64,000 nucleotides of DNA from Limnobaculum zhutongyuii. Its GTDB lineage: Bacteria > Pseudomonadota > Gammaproteobacteria > Enterobacterales > Enterobacteriaceae. The notes beneath the pieces are model-generated. The model was not told the origin of the DNA and did no database searches. It saw only the letters and a list, made by a program, of their open reading frames with translations. Each line of letters begins with the position of its first letter. The first letter of the stretch is position 1. The stretch is taken from NCBI RefSeq assembly GCF_004295645.1, contig NZ_CP034752.1:2914001-2978000 (forward strand), given 5' to 3'. Positions 42,498 to 51,506 of the stretch are shown here, piece after piece. The translations under genes and the position numbers were made by a program.

Positions 42498-44046
42498 TAG
42501 CAGTGCGGCGCACCTGCCCCGCTCCGCTGCCGGAAACCGTAGCCCGTGGCTAATGGCCATTATTGCCTCTATTGCCACATTTATGGAGCTGCTGGATTCC
42601 ACCATTGCCAACGTTTCCCTTTATCATATTTCGGCCTCGCTTAGCGTTTCCTATAGCGAATCGCTGTGGGTATTAACCAGCTATATTGTTGCTAACGCAT
42701 TAGTGCTGCCGATGAGCGGTTGGTTGTCCAGTACCATTGGCCGAAAACGTTACTATATGTTGAGCATTGCCGGATTTACTATTGGCTCTCTGCTTTGCAG
42801 CATCGCCACCAGCATTGAGTTTTTAATTCTTGCCCGGGTACTGCAAGGTTTGAGTGGCGGCGGACTGGCGCCGGTTGAACAATCGATGATCACCGACTCA
42901 TTCCCGATAGAAAAACGCCCTCATGCTTTTGCGCTGTATGGTATTACCATTCTGGTTGCTCCCGCTATCGGACCGTTTGTGGGCGGGTGGTTAACAGAAA
43001 ATATGTCCTGGCATTGGATCTTTTTAATCAACGTGCCGATTGGGATTGTTTCTCTGATACTCAGCTATTACTTCATCGTAGAGCCACCACTTCTGAAAGA
43101 AGAACGTAAGCAGCGCAAACTACAAAAAAGTAATATCGATTACGTCGGTATTTCATTAGTGATTATCGGATTTGGTACCTTACAGCTGTTTCTTGACCGA
43201 TATGAAATCAATGACGGGTTCTCGTCCAGCTTTATTTGCACGATGGCCGTTACCGCAGCGGTTTCCCTCAGCTTTCTGGTGATATGGGAGTGGTTCCATC
43301 CTCAGCCAATTATGGATATCCGATTGCTGCGCCATCGCAACTTTACCATCAGCAGTCTGATTATCTTCTTAATTGGTTTTCTCAGCTACAGCACCACCCA
43401 GGTCCTGCCACAAATGACTCAGGAGCTGTTTAGCTACACGGCGGCCATTGCCGGGGTTATGTTGGGCATCGGTGGTCTTCTGGTGATTATTCCTATGGCG
43501 ATCGTTGGTGTTATCACCAATAAAGTCGCGTATCCACAATGGTTAGTGGCAATTGGCTTGCTGGGCACCGCTATTTCAACCTGGCATATGTCACAAATGA
43601 CACTAAACGTGGATTTTGCCACCTTCGTTTGGGCACGTTTATTACAGGTTATCTGGTTTCCGGTAATGTTAATTCCGGTTAGCCTGCTGGCCTATGAAGG
43701 GTTACCGGCTAATAAAAGTAATGAAGCCGCGGCTTTTGCTGCACTGATGCGTAATATCGGCGGCAGCGTTGGCCTGACGCTAATGGCAAACATGCTCCAT
43801 AGCCGAACTAATATGCATTACAGTCGCATCAGCGATCGGGTCACCGAAAGTGTCGATTTAAGCGTGTCGCTGGAAAATATAAAAGAGATCGCCTTCGCTC
43901 AAGCCCGATTGCTTAGCTACCTGGATATTTTCTACCTGATGGCGGCAGTGTGCCTGATATTTATCCCGCTGGCATTTTTGTTTAAAACACCAAAGAAACG
44001 TAAAAAGAAAGCGAGTTGTGATGTGGGGTATGGGCATCATATTTGA
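42481..44046 (+). CDS. emrB: EmrB-type DHA2 major-facilitator efflux pump
   Basis: The 521-aa protein has 14 predicted helices with DHA2 motifs: FMELLDSTIANVSL in helix 1, GWLSSTIGRKRYY loop, LARVLQGLSGGGLAPVEQ and the motif-C-like ITILVAPAIGPFVGGW. With EmrA it should export hydrophobic drugs by proton antiport. Its last 336 bases plus a short flank recur as a direct duplicate at 45833-46180. Confidence 0.9.
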   Translation: MSTSSNSSAAHLPRSAAGNRSPWLMAIIASIATFMELLDSTIANVSLYHISASLSVSYSESLWVLTSYIVANALVLPMSGWLSSTIGRKRYYMLSIAGFTIGSLLCSIATSIEFLILARVLQGLSGGGLAPVEQSMITDSFPIEKRPHAFALYGITILVAPAIGPFVGGWLTENMSWHWIFLINVPIGIVSLILSYYFIVEPPLLKEERKQRKLQKSNIDYVGISLVIIGFGTLQLFLDRYEINDGFSSSFICTMAVTAAVSLSFLVIWEWFHPQPIMDIRLLRHRNFTISSLIIFLIGFLSYSTTQVLPQMTQELFSYTAAIAGVMLGIGGLLVIIPMAIVGVITNKVAYPQWLVAIGLLGTAISTWHMSQMTLNVDFATFVWARLLQVIWFPVMLIPVSLLAYEGLPANKSNEAAAFAALMRNIGGSVGLTLMANMLHSRTNMHYSRISDRVTESVDLSVSLENIKEIAFAQARLLSYLDIFYLMAAVCLIFIPLAFLFKTPKKRKKKASCDVGYGHHI

Positions 44047-44059
44047 TGTGGGGGTGGGA
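43711..44059 (+). repeat. 349-bp direct repeat, copy 1 (emrB 3' end)
   Basis: This stretch and 45833-46180 are direct repeats with about ten scattered mismatches and one single-base gap. The copies flank the invertase, silent fibre and silent chaperone genes. Homology stops sharply at both ends, just past the emrB stop on the right. Confidence 0.9.
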
Positions 44060-44160
44060 ATTGATGTAATTTATTCAGATAATAAAATAGTATGATACGA
44101 CATGAATATCTCTCTATTTGGGTGAATAGCTTACAATTATATGTTTGTGAAATAAAATCA

Positions 44161-44721
44161 TTACTTCTTTATATTCGATGCTGGTAAATATTTATAAACA
44201 GTTGCCAGACTAACATTATAAATCAATGCCAACTCTCTACGAGAGTGACCTTTATTTAGCAATCTCTGTGACTGCTCTATTTGTAAAGTCGATAATCGCC
44301 TTGGGCGCCCTCCAATTCGTCCTTGAGACCGGGCAATCGCCAACCCAGCCCGAGTTCGTTCAACAATCAATTCCCGCTCCATCTCAGCTAATGCTGACAT
44401 CACATGAAAAAAGAACCGACCGGCGGCAGTGCTGGTATCAATATTATCGGTAATACTACTAAAATGTACTCCACGAGCTTTTAAATCAGCAACTAAAGTA
44501 ATCAAATGGCGCACACTTCGACCAAGCCTATCTAACTTCCAGACAACTACCGTATCACCTTCTTTAACCGTCTTTAACAACTTTTTTAAGCCCGGTCGTT
44601 CAGACTTAGTCCCACTAATTTTATCTTCAAAAATCAGCTCACAATTTGCACGATTGAGTGATTCTCGCTGTAAATTAGTCTGTTGGTCATTTGTTGACAC
44701 CCTTACATATCCAATTAGCAC
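44161..44721 (-). CDS. Site-specific DNA invertase (Gin/Hin/Pin serine recombinase)
   Basis: The 186-aa protein has the serine-recombinase catalytic domain with YVRVSTNDQ (nucleophile Ser9), VVWKLDRLGR, AGRFFFHVMSALAEMERELI, and a C-terminal helix-turn-helix (SRRELALIYNVSLATVYKYL). It lies 65 nt outside a 26-bp gix/hix-like site, with an inverted partner 2.3 kb away, so it should flip the tail-fibre segment 44786-47149. Fis stimulation is expected from the family. Confidence 0.93.
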   Translation of the reverse strand: MLIGYVRVSTNDQQTNLQRESLNRANCELIFEDKISGTKSERPGLKKLLKTVKEGDTVVVWKLDRLGRSVRHLITLVADLKARGVHFSSITDNIDTSTAAGRFFFHVMSALAEMERELIVERTRAGLAIARSQGRIGGRPRRLSTLQIEQSQRLLNKGHSRRELALIYNVSLATVYKYLPASNIKK

Positions 44722-44785
44722 CTATTTTTCTCCTTTTATTTTTGTACAGGATAGTCTCAAAAATGAAAGGGGAAAAATAGATATC

Positions 44786-44811
44786 TTCTTTAAAACCTTG
44801 GTTTATCAGAA
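44786..44811 (+). repeat. gix/hix-like crossover site, left
   Basis: The 26-bp imperfect palindrome has the family core AAAACC-TT-GGTTT and flanks TTCTT and CAGAA. It matches the right site at 47124-47149 in inverted orientation. Homology continues through about 44832 into the fibre coding sequence. Confidence 0.85.
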
Positions 44812-45153
44812 GCGGCAAAAAGAGGGGTAGGAACGGGGAAAAATCAAATACCAGATATGAATGCATGGACTGGTATTAAAGGATCGCGGTCATGGAAACG
44901 ATTCCCAGACGGGACAATTATTCAACGAGGTATTAGCATCGCTGGAACTGCAGGAAACCCAACAACAATTCAGCTTCCCATTTCATTTTCTGATACTAAT
45001 TATAGTGTGGTTTGTTCATATGATAATGCTCGATCAGGTATATCGACTATCTATTCATTTGCAGCTTTACCGCTAACAGCATCAACTTTTGCATTAATGG
45101 GTAGTCTTACCTCTGGCTCTATTTATGCATATTGGATAGCAATTGGTGAGTAA
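44794..45153 (+). CDS. Silent alternative tail-fibre C-terminal part
   Basis: The frame is open from the crossover site: NLGLSEAAKRGVGTGKNQIPDM, then a receptor domain starting NAWTGIKGSRSWKRFPDGTIIQRG and ending YAYWIAIGE. It aligns with the active fibre up to IPDM and then diverges. Without promoter or start in this orientation it is expressed only after inversion. The internal ATG at 44857 is probably not used. Confidence 0.8.
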   Translation, partial: NLGLSEAAKRGVGTGKNQIPDMNAWTGIKGSRSWKRFPDGTIIQRGISIAGTAGNPTTIQLPISFSDTNYSVVCSYDNARSGISTIYSFAALPLTASTFALMGSLTSGSIYAYWIAIGE

Positions 45154-45154
45154 T

Positions 45155-45570
45155 ATGAATATTTATTTTAGTCCCAAAGAAAATGCTTTTTATCCTGAAT
45201 CGGTAAAAAAAATTATCTTGCATCTAATTCCTGGCCTACTGATGTAGTATTAATTGATAATGATATTTTTACAATTTACTCGGGTGAACCTCCATTGAAT
45301 AAATTACGAGGGATAGAAAATAACCAACCGTGTTGGATTGATTCTCCAATTCAGGCCCCTAAATTGAAGGCTGAATCAGAAAAGCTACAGCGTTTGTCTG
45401 AAATTGCGACCACAATTGCGCCATTGCAGGACGCAGTTGAACTGGGAATTGCAACACCAAATGAAACGTTGCGTTATGAGCAATGGAGAACTTACCGAGT
45501 ATTACTTAATAGATTGGATATATCAAAAGCACCAGATATTGAATGGCCAGATAGGCCCGCTGAGCTATAA
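45155..45570 (+). pseudogene. Silent tail-fibre assembly chaperone, frameshifted
   Basis: It begins MNIYFSPKENAFYPES and is interrupted after an eight-A run (45205-45212). The other frame continues NYLASNSWPTDVVLIDNDIF and on to the family end DAVELGIATPNETLRYEQWRTYRVLLNRLDISKAPDIEWPD, like the active chaperone. A one-base change in the A tract restores it, so this is either decay or slippage-prone expression. It would be paired with the silent fibre. Confidence 0.8.
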
Positions 45571-45657
45571 TAACTTTTTCCATTCCTTCCAGAAAGAAAC
45601 GATGATTTTGCATAATGTAAAATCAATCAATCGCTTTAGAGTGTAATTATGCAAATT

Positions 45658-45691
45658 GTAGCGCTGTGTTATCATTTTTTCACTGCGCTAC
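45658..45691 (+). terminator. Hairpin after the silent chaperone
   Basis: GTAGCGC (45658-45664) pairs with GCGCTAC (45685-45691), with GTG/CAC inside. It is related to the hairpin after the active chaperone (46197-46234), showing that both fibre-chaperone units share their 3' end. The next 140 nt up to the emrB fragment show nothing recognisable. Confidence 0.6.
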
Positions 45692-45832
45692 AAAATTAAT
45701 TAAACATAGTGGGTTAATTGGCTGCTCTTCACATCAAACATGACTCCGTACCCAGAACTGCATCTGAACCTCATTCTTGTTACATTTGATTATGCAGTAA
45801 GAATCAAATCACATTAGATAATAATTTCCTCC

Positions 45833-46180
45833 AATAAAAGTAACGAAGCCGCCGCTTTTGCGGCACTGATGCGTAATATCGGCGGCAGCGTTGGCCTGAC
45901 GCTAATGGCAAACATGCTCCATAGCCGAACCAATATGCATTACAGCCGCATCAGCGATCGGGTCACCGAAAGTGTGGATTTAAGCGTATCGCTGGAAAAT
46001 ATAAAAGAGATCGCCTTCGCTCAAGCCCGATTGCTTAGCTACCTGGATATTTTCTACCTGATGGCGGCAGTGTGCCTGATATTTATCCCGCTGGCATTTT
46101 GTTTAAAACACCAAAGAAACGTAAAAAGAAAGCGAGTTGTGATGTGGGGTATGGGCATCATATTTGATGTGGGGGTGGGA
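45833..46180 (+). pseudogene. emrB: Duplicate fragment of the emrB 3' end
   Basis: This 348-bp direct copy of 43711-44059 has mostly synonymous differences, but one T is missing in the T-run near 46100, which shifts the frame before the stop. It has no start. It sits inside the invertible segment between the two chaperone genes, an unexpected place for a host gene piece. Confidence 0.9.
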
Positions 46181-46196
46181 GTTATTTAATACTCAT

Positions 46197-46234
46197 TATA
46201 GCGCGGTGTTATTTAATATTATCACCGCGCTATA
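46197..46234 (-). terminator. Terminator of the active fibre-chaperone unit
   Basis: TATAGCGCGGTG (46197-46208) pairs perfectly with CACCGCGCTATA (46223-46234). It marks the end of the long minus-strand tail operon. Confidence 0.7.
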
Positions 46235-46327
46235 ATTTGCATAGCTAAATTATGAAATCATCAATTAATATCGCATATTGCTAAATTAATCACTCGGCAG
46301 TAAAAGAAATTGAAAGAAAGTTTATTA

Positions 46328-46750
46328 TTACTCAATAGGCTTGTCTGGCCATTCAATATCTGGTGCTTTTGTCACATCAATACGACTAAGTAATACACGA
46401 TATTTACGCCAGGTTGTATATCTTTCAGCCTCTTTATCTGTCGCCATATCGAGTTCTACTGCATCTTTTAATGTATTCAGCGTAGTATCCACCAAAGTTA
46501 GCAGCCATGCCTTTTCATTGCGAGCCGCACTAATGAGCTCCTCTCGTGATGGTGGAGGAATATCTACCCAAACAGGCAGTCCATACTCATTTGATGCACG
46601 AACTTTACCAACTGGCACATTCCCACTAAAAGCCTCGAACGTTAATTTGTCAACATCTACACCGTCAACAGGCCATGTACCAACGGATTCATATAATGGT
46701 TTCATTTCCAATGGGTAAAATGCATTGTTTATCGCGCTGTATAGGAACAT
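46328..46750 (-). CDS. Tail-fibre assembly chaperone (Tfa/U-like)
   Basis: ATG at 46750 gives 140 aa (MFLYSAINNAFYPLEMK), with AAGGAGG upstream. The C-terminal half, PPPSREELISAARNEKAWLL to DIEWPDKP, is typical of Tfa proteins, which fold and trimerise the fibre tip. It follows the active fibre gene directly and lies within the invertible segment. Confidence 0.88.
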   Translation of the reverse strand: MFLYSAINNAFYPLEMKPLYESVGTWPVDGVDVDKLTFEAFSGNVPVGKVRASNEYGLPVWVDIPPPSREELISAARNEKAWLLTLVDTTLNTLKDAVELDMATDKEAERYTTWRKYRVLLSRIDVTKAPDIEWPDKPIE

Positions 46751-46766
46751 TATTTCTCTATCCTCC

Positions 46767-47519
46767 TTAATAACCAAATGCAATCCAATATACAAGGCTT
46801 TCCTGACGAACCCCCAGATTAGCGGTAGATCCTGCCCCCCAAGTACTCAAATAAAATGAACTTGCAGTTTGAGGTGCGCAGGTTGCTACAGTACTCCAAG
46901 TCTGATCAATTGAGACACCAACAATATTATAACTGCTCTTTGGAAACGCAATTGGCAAGTTGATTAATGAAGCTGAAAGGCGGTTTGTTTCTGCTCGTCC
47001 TGTTTGTAAAATAAAACCTCCCGGCAATTTAAGATATGTACCATTTGCCCCTCCTTTCATGGATATAAACGAGTTCATATCAGGAATCTGGTTTTCACCA
47101 TCTCCTACCCCCCTTTTTGCCGCTTCTGATAAACCAAGGTTTTTCAGAACCTCGACTGGATCAGCAACATCAGACAAATTTGCACTTTTACTTAACGTTT
47201 TAGCAGCAACATCCTGATTAGCCTGCATAGTAATATTGTGCGCTGACTTAACTGCTTTCGAAGTTGCCGCAATATATTCATCATCACTGTTAATCGCATT
47301 ACTCAATTTCACAATGCCAGATTCAGTGAAAGAAGATGCTGCCGGAGTAAAGTATTTTTTCAAGACGTTATTATTAACTGATTTATCAATAATACCCTGG
47401 CGAATAAGCAGCAGATCTTCTGTACTTAAATCCGTTGCTGCGGGCAATTCAGATAAAGTTATTTTCTTTTCATCTAATAATGCTAATAACGCTTGTTCTT
47501 GTTCGATTGTTAAAGCCAT
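46767..47519 (-). CDS. Tail fibre, phase-variable (S-like)
   Basis: The 250-aa protein has a constant part (residues 1-~127, with FTESGIVKLSNAINS repeat) encoded outside the crossover site and a variable part starting near LKNLGLSEAAKRG. The end YLKLPGGFILQTGRAETN...VYWIAFGY is a receptor-binding tip. Inversion would swap residues after ~127. It would decide host range of the particle. Confidence 0.85.
   Translation of the reverse strand: MALTIEQEQALLALLDEKKITLSELPAATDLSTEDLLLIRQGIIDKSVNNNVLKKYFTPAASSFTESGIVKLSNAINSDDEYIAATSKAVKSAHNITMQANQDVAAKTLSKSANLSDVADPVEVLKNLGLSEAAKRGVGDGENQIPDMNSFISMKGGANGTYLKLPGGFILQTGRAETNRLSASLINLPIAFPKSSYNIVGVSIDQTWSTVATCAPQTASSFYLSTWGAGSTANLGVRQESLVYWIAFGY
47124..47149 (-). 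repeat. gix/hix-like crossover site, right
   Basis: A 26-bp palindrome with core AAACC-AA-GGTTT and TTCTG/CAGAA ends lies inside the active fibre gene around codons 124-132. It is inverted relative to the left site and 22-24 of 26 bases match. Confidence 0.85.
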
Positions 47520-47718
47520 TTAATTTTCCTTATAAATTTATTCGGTCTAAAAAGATCAATAGAGAACCTGCCGAGAAATTAATTTCTTTGCAAGATATAG
47601 ATTTTTTAAAGCATTAAGGCTGAGATATTTATCTCAATAAAAAACCTTTTATAATGACTAATTAAATTTCTGATTAATCTTTTTATTATTCTAAGCAGAT
47701 AAGATTACTAAGATATTA

Positions 47719-48336
47719 TTAAACTCCAATAGCCATCCATTGTGTATTTGATCCTCCTGTAGATTTTGTTCCCGTAACTGTATTGTAATGAGGTATTACA
47801 GCTGATGTTTTTGTCACCGATGTATATGCATAAGCAGCCGACATCGTTTGACCAGAAACAGGAATTAGAGCATAACAAGCTACTTTAAATGCTGTTGGAA
47901 AATTAATTATGGCATCACCACTAGAATTTACTACAGTGGTTCCCCACTGAATTATCAATCCACTGGGAAGCTTCTGCCAGCCATTATTTTGTAATGAGTT
48001 CGCAAAAGATGACATATCAGGAATTTGGTTTTCACCATTCCCCACATCTCTTTTTGCAGCCTCTTTCAATTCAAGATTTTTTAAAGCTTCATCCCGATCA
48101 ACTATATCTGACAAATTAGCATCTTTCTTTAATGCATTATTTGTAGCATCTTGATTAGCTTGCTGGTTACGATAAACATCCCTAAACAACCAGTTCAAAT
48201 ATTGTGCTGGTAGCGGCATGCCCGGTGCATCACGGGTTTCAGGCGTAAAGCCATTACGCATAAGCGCTTCTGGTAAAGGGGCAACGTTTAATTGCCCGTC
48301 AGGGAAAACAATATTATTTTCTGCAAAAGTGGTCAT
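47719..48336 (-). CDS. Second tail fibre protein
   Basis: The 205-aa protein starts TTFAENNIVFPDGQLNVAPLPEALMRNG, a baseplate-attachment type N-terminus, and has the same middle motif as the switching fibre (EALKNLELKEAAKRDVGNGENQIPDM). Its corresponding site has decayed (no crossover core), so it is not switchable. It overlaps the upstream baseplate gene by 4 nt. The 199 nt between it and the switching fibre show no gene. Confidence 0.8.
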   Translation of the reverse strand: MTTFAENNIVFPDGQLNVAPLPEALMRNGFTPETRDAPGMPLPAQYLNWLFRDVYRNQQANQDATNNALKKDANLSDIVDRDEALKNLELKEAAKRDVGNGENQIPDMSSFANSLQNNGWQKLPSGLIIQWGTTVVNSSGDAIINFPTAFKVACYALIPVSGQTMSAAYAYTSVTKTSAVIPHYNTVTGTKSTGGSNTQWMAIGV

Positions 48337-49073
48337 TGAAAAACTCCTGGTAAATGATATCCGTTATCAAAGACCTGATAACTGGTGCTGACAGCCAGCA
48401 TACCGCCGCCAACGCTGATTTTGGCGTGATTAGCCGTGAGTGAAAGTTTATTTGGCGACATTCCCGATAAGCGAGCTGAACCCTGTGGATTACTATTGCT
48501 AATAGTTAGCTGTTGATCGTTAGTCTGTAATCGACCACTTTCATCAGAAGTCTCCACTTTCATGCTCATTGGTTGAGCCAGACGCCCGGTGCGAAAAGGA
48601 GCGGCTCGCCCATAACTCACCATTAATGGAACATTCTCAATCGAGGTTGGTGCGATATCCTGTAAAATAGTCTGACTACCTTCCGGAACTGACTTACCAT
48701 TAGAAAACAGTAACGCGCAGGCAGGATAGCTTTCCATATACTGAACCTCCGTCGCTTTAGTTAGAAAGCGAACCCCTTCGATCAGGTCTTGTGGCCTTGC
48801 CTGTGAAGTATTACTGAGGATCCGTGATTTAATCGCCATTCGGTATTCGTCATCACTTCGACTCAAGCGGGTGACACCAACGATATAACCGCAACCATCC
48901 AACTGAGCGCCTATTGCATTATCGACCCAACGAAGATGCTTAATTTCGTCCAGATCGCTTGAGATATCTTCAAGTGGAGCCACCATTGACTCCATCAGCG
49001 CTTTAACTCTTGGTTTATCGTGAAATTGCCCTACTAGCCGTGAAAGGGCGGTCTTTCTGTAGGGAAACGTCAT
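48333..49073 (-). CDS. Baseplate protein, DUF2612-type
   Basis: The 246-aa protein resembles DUF2612 baseplate wedge proteins (region around VDNAIGAQLDGCGYIVGVTRLSRSDDEYRMAIKSRI). It lies between the J-type wedge and the fibre gene with 4-nt overlaps on both sides, the position of Mu gp48. It likely attaches the fibre to the wedge. Confidence 0.8.
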   Translation of the reverse strand: MTFPYRKTALSRLVGQFHDKPRVKALMESMVAPLEDISSDLDEIKHLRWVDNAIGAQLDGCGYIVGVTRLSRSDDEYRMAIKSRILSNTSQARPQDLIEGVRFLTKATEVQYMESYPACALLFSNGKSVPEGSQTILQDIAPTSIENVPLMVSYGRAAPFRTGRLAQPMSMKVETSDESGRLQTNDQQLTISNSNPQGSARLSGMSPNKLSLTANHAKISVGGGMLAVSTSYQVFDNGYHLPGVFQ

Positions 49074-50491
49074 AATCCAATCACCTCCAGTCGAATCTCA
49101 TCAAACAGAGCAACGCTGCGTTTATCTATTGCTATATTTTCTGCTTGATAAGCAGGTTGTTGATCTGGTTCACTGGTAATCGCTGCCTCAATAGCTATTT
49201 CAGCTAGCCCACTAGTATTACTGTAAATTGGCCCCAGCATGCGCTGTAAAATGATGTCATCGCCAATCCCCAGAGTTTCGCCATAACTCAGCACGGCTTT
49301 TCTAATATTTTTAATCACATCCTGTGGCAGAGTTTCTTCGTCATATAGCCCGGTAATATTAATTTTGATCCAGGCATATTGTTGGTTTGGTCTTGAAAAG
49401 CGAATTTGCTGACCATCACCATTTTCGTCTTTCACCATCATGCTATTTGAACCGAACGTTTCGATACCAGCAGGCTTATATTTCCATAAAGCCTCTGCAA
49501 CGCTTTGGTTATCGCCACCAACCACCAAAGCCTCAAAACCGTGTGGTGGAATCCCATCTTCAGATACGCAATTAGTTCGGTTTTCAAAAATATGAACCTC
49601 ACTAACGCCATTAACTTCCTGAATCAGTCTGGCACGAATGGCTTTAAGGGTTGCCGAGCCGGTTACCTGACGGGATTGCTCGAATCGCAGCCGCAGTTCT
49701 GCATCACTTTCTCGTTCCCGACCAATCACTCCATCATTCAGGTTTGAAATGGCATCCCAGCCACTACGTGGAGTAATGATTTCCGTTAATGCCCCCGCGG
49801 GCAGAACTTTTCGTCCCTCTTCCATTGCAATAAAACGAGCTGGAGAACCAATTTGAGTTAGCTTTAAATATTCCCCAACCGAAAGCGCAAAAGGAGTAAA
49901 ACCATCTGCTGCATAAATGCGTAATGTTTTCTCTTTTATTTCATAACGTAAAACTTTGGGATTTAACTGCTCACCAAACCCTTCTGCAATTTGTCCTGCT
50001 GACGTATTACTTCCTGAATGGTACTTAAATAACACGCCACTAATATTAATGGCGTACTCAGTGTTGTCTTTTGCATCAATTTCGATTTGAATATCAATGG
50101 CATTGGCTCGACTGAGAACCACATCCAGCACACTTTGGTAACGTTGATTTCCATCCGTTGCCTGAGCGCCACTTTTTAATAGTGTTGATTCACGACCATA
50201 TACAACAGCAATTACCTGAGTTGAAGTAGCAGCAAATCGGGTGATCCCTACGTATGACACCGCACCATCAAGAGAAACACCCTCTGCACTGAATGGGTAC
50301 ATAGAGTGATAAGTATCCTGGGCTTGCTCATAGATATTGGCTAATGCTTCAGCCCAAATACCTTCTAACTGCCCGATAACCGAATCAGGCTGAGTATTGA
50401 TCGGCCCAAAACGATTAATTAACAAACGGTCATACTCTTTTTTCAGCTCAGCTAACCGTTTGATTGTGTAGCCATCTTTAGTTAAAGCCAT
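49070..50491 (-). CDS. Baseplate J/gp47-family wedge protein
   Basis: The 473-aa protein starts LTKDGYTIKRLAELKKEYDRLLINRFG, QPDSVIGQLEGIWAEALANIYEQAQDTYHSMYPFSAEGVSLD, the classic baseplate J pattern, with GRERESDAELRLRFEQS in the middle. It forms the wedge that triggers sheath contraction. It overlaps its neighbours by 1 and 4 nt. Confidence 0.93.
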   Translation of the reverse strand: MALTKDGYTIKRLAELKKEYDRLLINRFGPINTQPDSVIGQLEGIWAEALANIYEQAQDTYHSMYPFSAEGVSLDGAVSYVGITRFAATSTQVIAVVYGRESTLLKSGAQATDGNQRYQSVLDVVLSRANAIDIQIEIDAKDNTEYAINISGVLFKYHSGSNTSAGQIAEGFGEQLNPKVLRYEIKEKTLRIYAADGFTPFALSVGEYLKLTQIGSPARFIAMEEGRKVLPAGALTEIITPRSGWDAISNLNDGVIGRERESDAELRLRFEQSRQVTGSATLKAIRARLIQEVNGVSEVHIFENRTNCVSEDGIPPHGFEALVVGGDNQSVAEALWKYKPAGIETFGSNSMMVKDENGDGQQIRFSRPNQQYAWIKINITGLYDEETLPQDVIKNIRKAVLSYGETLGIGDDIILQRMLGPIYSNTSGLAEIAIEAAITSEPDQQPAYQAENIAIDKRSVALFDEIRLEVIGL

Positions 50492-50844
50492 TATTGTTTA
50501 CCTTTATATTTGACTAAACCATAAGGTGTTTTAACGGCAAAATGCACGGTTAACTGCCGGGTTTGCCGGTCAAAGTCATAGTTAAATTGTTCGATCTCCT
50601 GTACACCGTCCACCTCGTTAATACTATTTTTTAGCGCTGCCAGAGCACCATTCAGCGTGATGTGTTTTCCCAGAATCTGCTGTAAATAAGGTGTGCCAAA
50701 CTCTGTGTTTAAGAACCACTCACCTTTCCATAATTTCAGCTTAATCTGCAGTTGTTGGTGTACACGTTCTGCGCCATCAACCCATGACAGGTCATTACGC
50801 CGCAAATCGAGATCGCCCGTAGTATCAAGTTTTAGATCAATCAT
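50491..50844 (-). CDS. Baseplate wedge protein, gp46/gp25-like
   Basis: The 117-aa protein (DLDLRRNDLSWVDGAERVHQQLQIKLKLWKGEWFLNTEFGTPY) fits the small wedge family of Mu gp46 (DUF2634-like/GPW_gp25-like). It overlaps both neighbours by a few nt. It links wedge to sheath. Confidence 0.85.
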   Translation of the reverse strand: MIDLKLDTTGDLDLRRNDLSWVDGAERVHQQLQIKLKLWKGEWFLNTEFGTPYLQQILGKHITLNGALAALKNSINEVDGVQEIEQFNYDFDRQTRQLTVHFAVKTPYGLVKYKGKQ

Positions 50845-51506
50845 TGGGCTGATCCTGTAGAAGGCCCATCATGTTCGCGATGGGTGTGTTGAATTAATGA
50901 AATACCGCTACCCTGAACATCGCCCGTTGCCTTCACGGTGCCGTTAATGGTAGCCCCACCCGTGCCGGACATTCCTGCCTGATAGCTCAGCTTACCTTCC
51001 GTAGTTAATAAACCTTTGTTCAAGGTCTCTGGCGTCGTTATCTCCACACCAGCCGGTGCATTAATCAGCAATTTGCCATCTTCGGTCAGAGCCACATAGG
51101 CCTCACCAAAATAGAGTTGCATCTGATCATTTTCAGCACCACGATCTTTGGCAGCACCAAAACCACCGACAATGCAGTAGGCATCAGTAAGAGAAAAACG
51201 GCGTTCATCATCGCTGTCGTCTACTGCCTGCTGACAAAAAACCAACAGACATTTATCTCCTGGTCTGACAGGACCTTTAACGCCGGCGATATCACCGGCG
51301 AAGCGTGGCCACATCACGGGGACATTGGGGATAACGGGATAATCAAGAGAAGTACCATCTACAAAACGCTGCTTAGGAATTGGTTTTACACTGGCAATGC
51401 CTGAAGCGTAACTTTCGATGATGCCATCTACTGCAGTATTCATTTGACTGGTTTCAGATTGAATCAACGTTTGAAATGCCTGCATCAAATTATTGCTTTC
51501 AGCCAT
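50841..51506 (-). CDS. Membrane-puncturing spike protein, Gp138-type
   Basis: The 221-aa protein has a Gp138-like OB-fold N-terminal domain (residues 1-~110: GIIESYASGIASVKPIPKQRFVDG, then RFAGDIAGVKGPVRPGDKCLLVFC) and a repetitive beta-helix end. The tip HTHREHDGPSTG contains an HxH motif that in related spikes binds iron at the apex. It pierces the target outer membrane. Confidence 0.87.
   Translation of the reverse strand: MAESNNLMQAFQTLIQSETSQMNTAVDGIIESYASGIASVKPIPKQRFVDGTSLDYPVIPNVPVMWPRFAGDIAGVKGPVRPGDKCLLVFCQQAVDDSDDERRFSLTDAYCIVGGFGAAKDRGAENDQMQLYFGEAYVALTEDGKLLINAPAGVEITTPETLNKGLLTTEGKLSYQAGMSGTGGATINGTVKATGDVQGSGISLIQHTHREHDGPSTGSAQ

Larger units (their letters stand above)
44786..47149. 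mobile_element. Invertible tail-fibre segment (Mu G-like)
   Basis: The segment is bounded by inverted 26-bp crossover sites and holds, left to right, a silent fibre C-terminus and its chaperone on the plus strand, an emrB fragment, then the active chaperone and active fibre C-terminus on the minus strand. Inversion would join the constant fibre start (47519-47150) to the alternative end. The order equals Sc-[Sv-U-U'-S'v]-gin of phage Mu, apart from the emrB fragment. Confidence 0.88.

Noticed and set aside
44857..45153. Silent fibre part as an independent gene from the ATG at 44857
   Set aside because: The frame is open up to the crossover site and aligns with the active fibre before this ATG, so it is a promoterless 3' gene part.
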